DNA of 6,257 bases, from assembly GCA_017475805.1 (NCBI GenBank), contig JAFVEW010000010.1:1-6257 (forward strand), read 5' to 3'. Below, piece by piece: positions 1 to 6,250 of this stretch. Each line of letters begins with the position of its first letter. Positions within the stretch are counted from its first letter, which is position 1. The notes under the pieces were generated by a model, which was not told where the DNA came from, made no database searches, and was given only the letters and a program-made list of their open reading frames with translations. This stretch comes from Synergistaceae bacterium (lineage in GTDB: Bacteria > Synergistota > Synergistia > Synergistales > Aminobacteriaceae). A program made the translations under genes and the position numbers.

Positions 1-1818
1 AAAACTTTAATGTTAAATCTCAGCGTTGATAACACTGCTTTAATGCCCTGTAACCCTTCAATAGGCGGCCCTGCAAAAGGTCATTTAGTCCGCGAGGTCA
101 GTGCTTTAGGCGGCGAACAAGCTCGTGCTGCTGACGCTTCAACTTTAATGATTCGCTGGCTGAATACCTCAAAAGGCGCGGCGGTCAGAGCTTTGCGGGC
201 TCAATGCGACCCGGGATTATATAGCTTTTATTACAGAAAATTATTAACGACTCAAGAAAATTTAGAAATTAATCAGGATGAAGCCATAGAAATTTTAACC
301 TCAAACGGAAAAATCTCAGGCGTTTTGACTCGGCACGGAGCAAAATACGACGCTAAGGCTATAGTTCTTTGCGGCGGAGTTTATTTAGACAGCAGAGTCT
401 TTGTCGGCGAAAAAAGTTTCAAATCCGGGCCAATGGGTCAGAATAATTCTGAATCTCTTCCTAAATCGCTTGAAAATTTAGGAATTAAAACGGGCTTTAT
501 GCGAACAGACACGACGCCGCGCTTGAATATTCACACGATAGATTTATCAAAGGCAACTCCGCAGCTTTCAGAGCCTGAGCCTTTATGTTTTGATTTATGG
601 GGCGAAGGAAAAATTTACGACCCTGAAAATTATGCTTGTTATTTTTCACGGACGACCGAAGAGACTTATGAAATTTTAGCTGAAAATATCAAACGTTCTC
701 CGCTCGTTACAGGAGATGTTAAAGCAAACGGCCCGCGCTATTGTCCGTCTATTGAAGATAAATTTTTAAGATTTCCTGATCACGTAACGCACCCGATAGT
801 TTTTGAGCCTGTATCGCTAAACACTAATGAAGTTTACGTTCAAAATTTTTCAACAAGTTTGCCTTACGATGTTCAGGTGAAAATGATTCATTCATTGCCG
901 GGCTGTGAACACGCGAAAATTATCAAACCCGGCTACGGCATAGAATATATTTATTTATTGCCGGATCAACTTAAACATAATTTAGAAAATAAAAATCTTC
1001 CGGGATTTTTCTGCGCAGGCCAAGTCAACGGCACTTCGGGCTATGAAGAAGCCGCCGCGCAGGGATTATTAGCTGGAATTAACGCGGCAAATTATGTCTT
1101 AGAGCGTGAACCTCTGATTTTAGGACGCGACGAAGGTTATTTAGGAGTTCTTGTTGACGACTTGACGACGAAAAGCACCGATGAACCTTATAGAATGTTG
1201 ACGAGCCGCTGTGAACATAGATTATTATTGCGGTGGGATAACGTAGCTCACAGATTATCGCATTACGGCCGCGCCGCCGGATTAATAAATGATTCACGCT
1301 GGGAATTTTTAGAACAACGATTTGAAAACGAAAATGAAGAAATCGCACGCTTAAAATCTCAAAAAATTTCGCCTTCAAACGAAATTAAAAATCTTTGCGA
1401 ACAATACGACGCTGAAATTTTAGCCGACTCTATGACTCTTGCTGATTTTCTTAAACATAGAGGCGTTAATTACGAATTAATTTCAAAAATTTCTCAGTCT
1501 GAAAAAAATTTATCGCGTGAAGAAATTGCTCATATCGAAACAGAATTAAGATACACGGGCTATCTTGAACGTGAGGCCAAGACTGCGGCGAAAATGAAAA
1601 ATCTTGACGGCGCGAAAATTCCTGAAGATTTCGATTATGATTCAGTTGTCGGCTTGCGTGCTGAATGTCTGCAGAAATTAAAACATTTCCGTCCCGACTC
1701 GCTCGGCCATGCGCTGAGGATTTCGGGAGTAACTCCCGCTGATGTTCAATTAGTTTCAGTGATAATTTCGCGCAACGAACGAGAAAGAACTAAGTTAAAA
1801 TCTGAAAAAAATGCTTAG
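1..1818 (+). CDS. mnmG: MnmG (GidA), tRNA uridine-34 5-carboxymethylaminomethyl modification enzyme, 5'-truncated by window edge
   Basis: FAD-dependent subunit that, with the GTPase MnmE, installs the (carboxymethyl)aminomethyl group on C5 of wobble U34 in certain tRNAs; cytoplasmic. The frame is open from base 1 (KTL before the first ATG at 10). By comparison with E. coli MnmG about 30 N-terminal residues, including the Rossmann GxGxxG FAD loop, lie off the window, so ATG 10 is internal and not the start. Counting from the ATG-10 Met, visible hallmarks are PCNPSIGGPAKGHLVRE (13-29), GPRYCPSIEDK (241-251; C245 matches E. coli C277), STSLPYDVQ (281-289), AGQVNGTSGYEEAAAQGLLAG (336-356, FAD-binding) and YLGVLVDDL (377-385). 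The helical C-terminal domain ends at a TAG. Oddity: the usually invariant KTGTPPR motif reads RTDTTPR (residues 165-171). It overlaps the downstream dciA-like gene by 8 bp. Family assignment is very secure. Confidence 0.97.
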   Translation, partial: KTLMLNLSVDNTALMPCNPSIGGPAKGHLVREVSALGGEQARAADASTLMIRWLNTSKGAAVRALRAQCDPGLYSFYYRKLLTTQENLEINQDEAIEILTSNGKISGVLTRHGAKYDAKAIVLCGGVYLDSRVFVGEKSFKSGPMGQNNSESLPKSLENLGIKTGFMRTDTTPRLNIHTIDLSKATPQLSEPEPLCFDLWGEGKIYDPENYACYFSRTTEETYEILAENIKRSPLVTGDVKANGPRYCPSIEDKFLRFPDHVTHPIVFEPVSLNTNEVYVQNFSTSLPYDVQVKMIHSLPGCEHAKIIKPGYGIEYIYLLPDQLKHNLENKNLPGFFCAGQVNGTSGYEEAAAQGLLAGINAANYVLEREPLILGRDEGYLGVLVDDLTTKSTDEPYRMLTSRCEHRLLLRWDNVAHRLSHYGRAAGLINDSRWEFLEQRFENENEEIARLKSQKISPSNEIKNLCEQYDAEILADSMTLADFLKHRGVNYELISKISQSEKNLSREEIAHIETELRYTGYLEREAKTAAKMKNLDGAKIPEDFDYDSVVGLRAECLQKLKHFRPDSLGHALRISGVTPADVQLVSVIISRNERERTKLKSEKNA

Positions 1819-2287
1819 CGAAGACGAAAAATTTTTTATAAATCCTGAATATTTGTTTCCTGAAGCTGCGAGGCGAGTCAAAATTCTTGAGTCCCTAAAA
1901 AATTCTTGGGCGGCTTTGTTTCCTGCTATGATAGCTCGCCATTCATTCCCTTATAATCTCGGCATTAACGAAATTTATATTTCTGTTGACAATAAAAACG
2001 CCGAAGAAATGTTAAAAAATTCTCGCGGAAATATTTTGCGAGCCTTGAAACGTTTTGATTATGAGCCGCAAAAAAATTTTGAATTAAAAATCACGTACGG
2101 AGAGCCAATTAAGATTTTAGAAGTTTCACAGCGTAAAGAAATTTTGCCCGAAGTAAAAATCACTGACGAAGAATTAAACTCGAAAATGAAGGGCGCGCCG
2201 GAGTCTTTGCCGGAAGATATTAATCACGCAATTTCGCACCTTAAAATTTTTTTAGAAAAACGTTTCCCTAAAAAAAATAACGTATAA
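1811..2287 (+). CDS. dciA: DUF721 / DciA-like protein, probable replicative helicase loader
   Basis: A 158-residue soluble protein. Residues ~18-105 follow the DUF721 pattern: an N-terminal helix, then W33 in a 'SWAALFPAMIARHSFPYNL' segment (32-50), a strand 'EIYISVD' (54-60), then a helix carrying the 'AEEMLKNSRGNILRAL' stretch (64-79) and a final strand 'ELKITYG' (91-97). DUF721 proteins include DciA, which recruits DnaB helicase to the origin in bacteria lacking DnaC or DnaI. The tail (110-158) is charged and helical and ends in a Lys-rich stretch, which is common outside the core domain. The ATG lies inside the last codons of mnmG (8-bp overlap) and no good Shine-Dalgarno precedes it, so translation is probably coupled to mnmG. 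The domain call rests on reading the pattern by eye; the DciA function is inferred from the family and was not shown here. Confidence 0.72.
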   Translation: MLSEDEKFFINPEYLFPEAARRVKILESLKNSWAALFPAMIARHSFPYNLGINEIYISVDNKNAEEMLKNSRGNILRALKRFDYEPQKNFELKITYGEPIKILEVSQRKEILPEVKITDEELNSKMKGAPESLPEDINHAISHLKIFLEKRFPKKNNV

Positions 2288-2320
2288 TTTTATTAATTCA
2301 ATTTAATTTTATTTTTAACG

Positions 2321-2327
2321 AAAGGGG
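2321..2327 (+). promoter_or_regulatory. Ribosome binding site of the racemase gene
   Basis: AAAGGGG lies 9 nt before ATG 2337 and fixes that start. The 49-bp gap upstream (2288-2336) is almost pure A/T with no hairpin terminator and no convincing promoter, which allows read-through from mnmG-dciA. Confidence 0.7.
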
Positions 2328-2336
2328 TTTTTAAGT

Positions 2337-3038
2337 ATGACTCGCCCTGAAAAAACTCTCGGCGTTCTTGGCGGTATGGGGCCAGCGGCCTGCGCTGAAT
2401 TTTTGAGAATTTTGGCTCGTGATGCTCCTGCAAAAAGCGATGCACAACATCCAAAAATCATAATGCTCTCTGACCCTGACACACCCGACCGCAGCGACGG
2501 CTTAATGGGTATCGGCCCTGACCCTTTGCCTGTCATTCGTAAAAATTTGCTTCAGCTTGTTGAGTGGGGCGCGGACGTTTTGGCCGTTCCCTGCAACACG
2601 GCGCATTATTTTATTGATAGATTCAGAGATGAAATTCCTGTGCCTTTGATTCACATTGTCGAGGTTACTGTCGAGGCCGCAAAAGAATTAAGCAAAGGAA
2701 ATTGCTCATGGCTGCTTGCGACTGACGGGACTCAAAAAAGTTTAATTTATCCTACGTGCGCTGAAGAAAGACATTATCATTTCCTAAAGCCTTCGGAAGA
2801 GCAGCAGAATAAAATTCAATCTTGTATCCGTTACGTGAAGTCCGGCGACATGAAGACAGCGGGCGAAATTATGCGCGGCGTAGTTAATGAATTGTGGCGT
2901 GAACGTGATGTGCCTGTTACTATGGGATGTACGGAACTTCCTTTAGCTTACGAGGCTTCGGATTTGCCGCTTGAACGTCAAGTTTCGAGCTTGAAGGCTC
3001 TCAGCGACGCATGTATTAAAGAGTTATACGAAAATTAA
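2337..3038 (+). CDS. Aspartate/glutamate racemase family protein (PLP-independent amino-acid racemase)
   Basis: A 233-residue cytoplasmic enzyme of the Asp/Glu racemase superfamily, which interconverts L- and D-amino acids by a two-cysteine, cofactor-independent mechanism. It opens with the family signature GVLGGMGP (9-16). The two catalytic cysteines sit in AVPCNTAH (C86) and MGCTELPL (C198), the aspartate-racemase/YgeA arrangement; glutamate racemase MurI has related but different surroundings. HPKIIMLSDPDTPDRSD (38-54) fits the segment that usually holds substrate-contacting residues in this subgroup. Length is normal for the family (about 230). Both cysteines are present, so it is probably active. 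Substrate cannot be read from sequence: aspartate is the default, while YgeA-type members can act on other amino acids. It is preceded by a good Shine-Dalgarno, lies 49 bp after the dciA-like gene and may be its operon partner. A role in D-amino acid supply for the cell wall is only inference. Confidence 0.88.
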   Translation: MTRPEKTLGVLGGMGPAACAEFLRILARDAPAKSDAQHPKIIMLSDPDTPDRSDGLMGIGPDPLPVIRKNLLQLVEWGADVLAVPCNTAHYFIDRFRDEIPVPLIHIVEVTVEAAKELSKGNCSWLLATDGTQKSLIYPTCAEERHYHFLKPSEEQQNKIQSCIRYVKSGDMKTAGEIMRGVVNELWRERDVPVTMGCTELPLAYEASDLPLERQVSSLKALSDACIKELYEN

Positions 3039-3129
3039 ATATGAAAAAGAGACACTATTTTGGCAGCAGAGCAAAATAAAAAAACGTTTTTAACTGTTCA
3101 CTTTATTGATTATTATCCAGTTGTCTAAC

Positions 3130-3160
3130 TCACGTTATCGCGTATCGCGTGATTTTTGTT
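3130..3160 (+). terminator. Weak intrinsic terminator or operator dyad downstream of the racemase gene
   Basis: TCACGT (3130-3135) can pair with GCGTGA (3147-3152), including one G-U pair, around an 11-nt loop, followed by TTTTTGTT (3153-3160). This could end the mnmG-dciA-racemase transcript. The stem is short, and the loop contains a perfect 7-bp tandem repeat TATCGCG (3136-3149, its last bases entering the stem). A protein-binding site for the amylosucrase promoter immediately downstream is an equally good reading. Confidence 0.42.
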
Positions 3161-3165
3161 ATACT
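3157..3165 (+). promoter_or_regulatory. Extended -10 promoter for the amylosucrase-like gene
   Basis: TGTTATACT matches the extended -10 consensus TGnTATAAT at all but one position. No good -35 is visible: the best is TTATCG at 3135-3140, matching 3/6 with 19-bp spacing. Such promoters rely on the TG element or an activator. Transcription would begin near 3172, giving a ~78-nt leader before ATG 3250. Confidence 0.55.
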
Positions 3166-3231
3166 TGTAGATAAGACAATTTAGAGGTTAGGAAGTAAAA
3201 GAAAAGAATTTACGTTCCTGCTCGTTTTTAC

Positions 3232-3239
3232 AAAAGGAG
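3232..3239 (+). promoter_or_regulatory. Ribosome binding site of the amylosucrase-like gene
   Basis: AAAAGGAG, 10 nt before ATG 3250, is a strong Shine-Dalgarno. It makes 3250 the clear start, even though the protein then lacks about 31 N-terminal residues relative to Neisseria amylosucrase. Confidence 0.85.
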
Positions 3240-3249
3240 TTGATTTTTC

Positions 3250-5082
3250 ATGAATGATTTTGAAAACAGACTCGCTCAATATTACGACGAATTAAAGTGG
3301 CTCTACTATGAACTTTACGGCAACGATAAGCAAGCCTTTGATTATTTCTGCTCGATGCTGCGAAAATGCTGGAGCTTGCGCGACGAGACTCTGAAAGAAT
3401 TAGATCAGGCTCGCGAAAAAGTTCCTGACTGGTACGCTGGCAATGACATTTTAGGCATGATGATGTATACGGAATGTTTTGCGAAAAATCTTAAAGGCGT
3501 CAAAGATCATCTTGATTATATTCAAGAGTGCGGAGTTTCGTATCTTCATTTAATGCCGCTGCTTGATACTCCTAAAGGACGAAGCGACGGCGGCTATGCT
3601 GTCTCGAATTTTAGAAAAGTCCGTCCGGATTTAGGAACGATTGAAGATTTAGCTGAACTTTCAGCAAAATGTCATTCGCTCGGTATCAGCGTCTGTCTTG
3701 ACTTCGTCATGAATCACACGAGCGAAGATCACGAATGGGCACGGCGCGCCAAGAAAGGCGAGAAAGAATTTCAAGACCGTTATTTTTTCTTTGATAACTG
3801 GGAAATTCCGAATCAATTTGAAAAAAATCTTCCTGAAGTTTTTCCGACGACAGCTCCCGGAAATTTCACTTTCAATCAAGAGTCCGGTAAGGTTGTAATG
3901 ACGACGTTCTACCCTTATCAATGGGACTTAAATTATCGCAATCCTGTTGTATTCAACGACATGACAGAAAATATGTTATTTTTATGCAATCAGGGAATCG
4001 ATATTATTCGCCTCGATGCTGTGCCTTATATTTGGAAAACTCTTGGAACGAATTGCAGGAACTTGCCTCAAGTCCATACGTTAGTCCGTATAATGCGAAT
4101 GGCCGCTGAAATAGTCTGTCCTGGAACTTTATTATTAGGCGAGGTCGTAATGGAGCCTTCAAAGGTCGTGCCTTACTTCGGAACAGTCGAAAAGCCTGAA
4201 TGTAATATGCTCTACAACGTTACGACAATGGCAAGCACTTGGCATACAGTAGCGACTCAAGACACGCGATTAATGAAGCATCAATTAGCGAGCGTTTTCT
4301 CGTTACCTAAAGAATACGTTTTCTTAAATTATCTTCGCTGCCATGACGACATTGGCTGGGGACTCGATTATGATTTTCTTAGAAATTTTGGAATGGACGA
4401 GGTAGCTCACAAAAAATTCTTGAATGATTATTTTAAGGGCGATTTCAGAAATTCTCCTTCGAGAGGCGAAACTTACAACGACGCTCCCGAACTTGGCGAC
4501 GCTCGAATGTGCGGAACAACTGCATCTCTTTGCGGCTTAGAATCTTCTAATAAGAATATGGCAGTGAAACTTGACGTTATGTTGCACGCATTTTTATTCA
4601 CTCAGAGCGGAATCCCTGTTTTATACAGCGGCGACGAAATAGCACAGCTTAATGATTATTCTTATCACGACGACCCTGACAAACGCGAAGACAGCCGTTA
4701 CATTCATCGCGGTGCGTTTAATTGGAAAAATGCGGCCAAGCGCGAAGACATGAACACGCCCGAAGGAAAAGTTTTTAACGCTATTCACAAAATGATAACG
4801 CTCCGAGATACTCAGGCAGTGTTTTCAAATTCGGCGGATACGTGGCTGATCGAAACAGGCAATGATCACGTTTTAGGCATCGGAAGATATTACGGCGAAA
4901 AAACTCAGAAAGAAAAAATGCTCGCGTTCTTTAATTTCAGCTCAGAGGCTCAAACATTCACAACTAACGAACAATTAGGCGGCCTTTTTGACTATCATGA
5001 CATGATGACAGGCGAAAAATTTAATTCAAATGAAATTAAACTCGAAGGCTACGAATTTAAGTGGCTGCTTGCAAAACTTTAA
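3250..5082 (+). CDS. GH13 amylosucrase-type enzyme (sucrose-acting glucosyltransferase/hydrolase)
   Basis: A 610-residue cytoplasmic protein without signal peptide. It resembles amylosucrase (GH13 subfamily 4), which transfers glucose from sucrose onto an alpha-1,4-glucan and releases fructose. The layout fits: helical N-terminal domain (~1-75), (beta/alpha)8 barrel with family regions DFVMNHTS (151-158), IIRLDAV (252-258; nucleophile D256), LLGEVV (295-300; acid/base E298) and RCHDDIGW (363-370; D366 transition-state Asp), then a C-terminal beta domain ending KWLLAKL. D113 in RSDGGY and R483 in EDSRYIHR match the D144-R509 salt bridge that closes the sucrose pocket of Neisseria amylosucrase, favouring sucrose over starch as substrate. 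F198 matches F229; the position of Neisseria R226 is P195. Positions were aligned from memory. It has its own promoter and terminator, with no transporter or fructokinase nearby. Sucrose hydrolase or another GH13_4 activity remains possible. Confidence 0.87.
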   Translation: MNDFENRLAQYYDELKWLYYELYGNDKQAFDYFCSMLRKCWSLRDETLKELDQAREKVPDWYAGNDILGMMMYTECFAKNLKGVKDHLDYIQECGVSYLHLMPLLDTPKGRSDGGYAVSNFRKVRPDLGTIEDLAELSAKCHSLGISVCLDFVMNHTSEDHEWARRAKKGEKEFQDRYFFFDNWEIPNQFEKNLPEVFPTTAPGNFTFNQESGKVVMTTFYPYQWDLNYRNPVVFNDMTENMLFLCNQGIDIIRLDAVPYIWKTLGTNCRNLPQVHTLVRIMRMAAEIVCPGTLLLGEVVMEPSKVVPYFGTVEKPECNMLYNVTTMASTWHTVATQDTRLMKHQLASVFSLPKEYVFLNYLRCHDDIGWGLDYDFLRNFGMDEVAHKKFLNDYFKGDFRNSPSRGETYNDAPELGDARMCGTTASLCGLESSNKNMAVKLDVMLHAFLFTQSGIPVLYSGDEIAQLNDYSYHDDPDKREDSRYIHRGAFNWKNAAKREDMNTPEGKVFNAIHKMITLRDTQAVFSNSADTWLIETGNDHVLGIGRYYGEKTQKEKMLAFFNFSSEAQTFTTNEQLGGLFDYHDMMTGEKFNSNEIKLEGYEFKWLLAKL

Positions 5083-5095
5083 TTTTAATAATAAA

Positions 5096-5130
5096 AATGC
5101 TCTCGTTTCTCGCGGGAGCATTATTTTTTT
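5096..5130 (+). terminator. Strong bidirectional intrinsic terminator between convergent genes
   Basis: AATGCTCTCG (5096-5105) pairs with CGGGAGCATT (5113-5122): 10 bp including one G-U, with a 7-nt loop, followed by ATTTTTTT. Read on the opposite strand, the same stem is followed by a T-rich tract (TTTATTATT), so it can also end the dipeptidase transcript, whose stop codon is at 5137. It sits 14 nt after the amylosucrase stop. Confidence 0.92.
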
Positions 5131-5136
5131 AATTTT

Positions 5137-5847
5137 TTATTTCACCGGGAAATCAAAGTAAGTATCAGGGTAAGGCTCGTCATTCAGCGTGAAGTGCCAC
5201 CACTCTGTTGAAAGAGGTCTAAAGCCGTGAGCTGTCATTGCGTTGCGAAGGATCATTCTATTATTATATTGAGTCTTCGTGATTTTTTTGTAGTCCGGGT
5301 GAGACTGAATTCCGAAATAATCAAACGTTCCGCCCATGTCAACTTCTTTACCTGTTTTCATGTCGAACAAAGTTAAATCAACAGTGCTGCCGCGACTGTG
5401 GCCGGACTTGTAATCGATATAACCTTGCTTAAATAAAACTGACTTATCGAGTTTAGGATAAAAATATTTTTTCATTCGTTTGTCTTTCAAGTCTTCAGCC
5501 CATCGTGCGAAATGATTGACGGCAGTTTGAGGTCTGTAAGCGTCGTAGATTTTCAAACGATAGCCTTTTTTGACGAGTTCGTCACTGACTTCTTTAAGAG
5601 CTGTCGCAGCTTCTTTCGTTAAATACGCCACTGGATTTTCGTATCCTTCAATTCTATCGCCGACAAAATTATACGTAGAGTAATAACGAATCTCTAATAT
5701 TGCGTCCGGCACAGCCTCTGAAAGTTTCACGAAGCCAGACGAATCCATTGGGTCAACCGCAGGGATTTCAACTTCAGCCAATGCCTGTGAAGCGAACATT
5801 GCCGCAAAAATCAAAATCGCTGCTGAAAGAAATTTTCTTTTTTTCAT
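5137..5847 (-). CDS. Secreted D-alanyl-D-alanine dipeptidase, VanX/DdpX family (peptidase M15D)
   Basis: A zinc dipeptidase that splits D-Ala-D-Ala. The protein has 236 residues. Residues 1-24 form a Sec signal peptide: KKRK, a hydrophobic core AAILIFAAMFA, and ALA before E25. The catalytic set is complete: R105 in DAYRP, zinc ligands H150 and D157 in SGHSRGSTVD, catalytic base E215 and third ligand H218 in TEWWHF. Each lies exactly 34 residues after its VanX counterpart (R71, H116, D123, E181, H184), and 236-34 equals the 202 residues of VanX. This is therefore a full VanX domain with an added export signal and linker. It probably acts in the periplasm or outside the cell, like Salmonella PcgL, in wall turnover or D-Ala scavenging. 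VanX-type vancomycin resistance needs a cytosolic enzyme plus VanH and VanA, none seen here. The gene has a good RBS and is convergent with the amylosucrase-like gene. Confidence 0.93.
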   Translation of the reverse strand: MKKRKFLSAAILIFAAMFASQALAEVEIPAVDPMDSSGFVKLSEAVPDAILEIRYYSTYNFVGDRIEGYENPVAYLTKEAATALKEVSDELVKKGYRLKIYDAYRPQTAVNHFARWAEDLKDKRMKKYFYPKLDKSVLFKQGYIDYKSGHSRGSTVDLTLFDMKTGKEVDMGGTFDYFGIQSHPDYKKITKTQYNNRMILRNAMTAHGFRPLSTEWWHFTLNDEPYPDTYFDFPVK

Positions 5848-5854
5848 TTTTTAC

Positions 5855-5863
5855 TTCCTCCTT
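5855..5863 (-). promoter_or_regulatory. Ribosome binding site of the dipeptidase gene
   Basis: On the - strand AAGGAGGAA precedes ATG 5847, with 9 nt between GGAGG and the ATG. It is near-perfect and fixes the start that gives the intact signal peptide. I saw no convincing -35/-10 pair within the next ~100 bp upstream on this strand. Confidence 0.88.
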
Positions 5864-5993
5864 TTTTGAAGCTAAAAATTTCCTTCACATTTTACTACTC
5901 AGAAAGTTTTTTCATAACTCAAGACAAGGAGTCCAATTTTTTGAATCAGACTCACCGCGAATCCAAGCGACATGCTAATAAAGCAAGCGATTT

Positions 5994-6017
5994 TGTAGTA
6001 ATAAATGTAGTAATAAA
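5994..6017. repeat. Perfect 12-bp tandem duplication, two copies
   Basis: TGTAGTAATAAA occurs twice head to tail (5994-6005 and 6006-6017). A related AGTAGTAAAA lies inverted near 5888-5897, in the dipeptidase leader. It could be a direct-repeat regulator site or chance slippage in AT-rich DNA. Confidence 0.75.
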
Positions 6018-6094
6018 ATTGAGATTTTTTCCGTGAAAGTTCGTCTCTGAATTTGAGATGTTTATGATTATATCACCTTCATAATTAAGTTTTA

Positions 6095-6103
6095 TGCTAT
6101 AAT
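6095..6103 (+). promoter_or_regulatory. Consensus extended -10 promoter (P1)
   Basis: TGCTATAAT is a full match to TGnTATAAT. No clear -35 is present 16-18 bp upstream. The start site would be near 6110, only about 38 nt before the terminator stem at 6148, so its transcript is either a short RNA or an attenuated leader. Confidence 0.62.
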
Positions 6104-6109
6104 CCCAAA

Positions 6110-6183
6110 CACGTACTAAATAATTATCATTGTGATGAACTTAGAAACTCCCTTGCTTTGGTCAAGCGGGGAGCTATTTTTTT
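6110..6183 (+). ncRNA. Candidate ~75-nt small RNA or attenuated leader
   Basis: Bounded by the consensus extended -10 at 6095-6103 and the intrinsic terminator at 6148-6183. The nearest upstream + strand gene ends at 5082 with its own terminator, so this terminator most likely serves P1. I recognise no known RNA family: no SRP GGAA tetraloop, tRNA cloverleaf, T-box sequence or familiar riboswitch core. The 5' part (6110-6146) is AT-rich and offers no evident antiterminator strand. The boundaries are predictions. Confidence 0.4.
6148..6183 (+). terminator. Intrinsic terminator in the leader/small RNA
   Basis: CTCCCT (6148-6153) pairs with GGGGAG (6168-6173) and GCTT (6155-6158) pairs with AAGC (6164-6167). 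This gives 10 bp with one bulged T (6154) and one G-U, and a 5-nt loop TGGTC. CTA and seven Ts (6177-6183) follow. It works on the + strand only, since no T-run follows the stem on the - strand. Confidence 0.82.
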
Positions 6184-6188
6184 GTTTA

Positions 6189-6197
6189 TGATAGAAT
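6189..6197 (+). promoter_or_regulatory. Possible second extended -10 promoter (P2) after the terminator
   Basis: TGATAGAAT matches TGnTATAAT at all but one position. No -35 is clear. Transcription would start near 6204, giving a ~47-nt leader before ATG 6251 and bypassing the terminator at 6148-6183. Confidence 0.38.
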
Positions 6198-6223
6198 TTT
6201 ATCAGCTTGTCTGACCAACACGC

Positions 6224-6247
6224 GACTCCTTAGGGGAGGGGGGAGTC
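6224..6247 (+). promoter_or_regulatory. Hairpin overlapping the Shine-Dalgarno of the gene at the right edge
   Basis: GACTCC (6224-6229) is the exact reverse complement of GGAGTC (6242-6247), with a purine-rich loop between. A shorter alternative pairs CTCC (6226-6229) with GGAG (6235-6238). Both candidate Shine-Dalgarno stretches before ATG 6251 (GGAGG at 6235-6239 and GGGGAG at 6240-6245) fall within these structures, so folding could limit translation. Confidence 0.45.
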
Positions 6248-6250
6248 ATA

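Larger units (their letters stand above)
5848..6250. other. Structured ~400-bp intergenic region without a complete gene
   Basis: No credible protein-coding frame fills this stretch. From left to right it holds the dipeptidase leader (- strand), an AT-rich stretch with a 12-bp tandem repeat, an extended -10 promoter, an intrinsic terminator, a second extended -10 and a hairpin overlapping a Shine-Dalgarno before an ATG at the right edge (all + strand). The signals at 6095-6250 are listed separately. Confidence 0.8.

Noticed and set aside
10..12. ATG 10 as the true start of MnmG
   Set aside because: The frame is open to base 1 and the residues before the ATG (KTL) align with MnmG; the FAD Rossmann motif must lie upstream of the window.
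1079..1378. 99-codon open frame on the - strand
   Set aside because: It lies inside the conserved MnmG coding region, has no recognisable domain and no upstream Shine-Dalgarno; a shadow frame.
2315..2536. 73-codon open frame on the - strand
   Set aside because: Antisense to the start of the racemase gene, with composition reflecting its GC-richer codons; no support.
3041..3079. 12-codon frame (MKKRHYFGSRAK) just after the racemase stop
   Set aside because: Very short and without a good Shine-Dalgarno; no reason to think it is translated.
3080..3091. AAAAACGTTTTT palindrome as a terminator
   Set aside because: The stem is all A-T apart from the central CG and has no loop; likely chance in AT-rich DNA.
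3661..4109. Open frames on - (3661-3921) and + (3921-4109)
   Set aside because: Both are inside the amylosucrase-like gene, overlapping conserved catalytic regions; shadow frames.
5137..5847. Vancomycin-resistance gene cluster
   Set aside because: Only a VanX-like protein is present, with an export signal; no VanH, VanA, VanR or VanS is in the window.
5700..5978. 92-codon open frame on the + strand
   Set aside because: It covers the antisense of the dipeptidase signal peptide and its Shine-Dalgarno; low complexity (Phe/Ser runs), no family resemblance.
6135..6191. 18-codon leader peptide (MNLETPLLWSSGELFFCL) across the terminator
   Set aside because: No Shine-Dalgarno and no run of a single amino acid's codons as in classic attenuators; it is weak on its own, though noted since it spans the stem.
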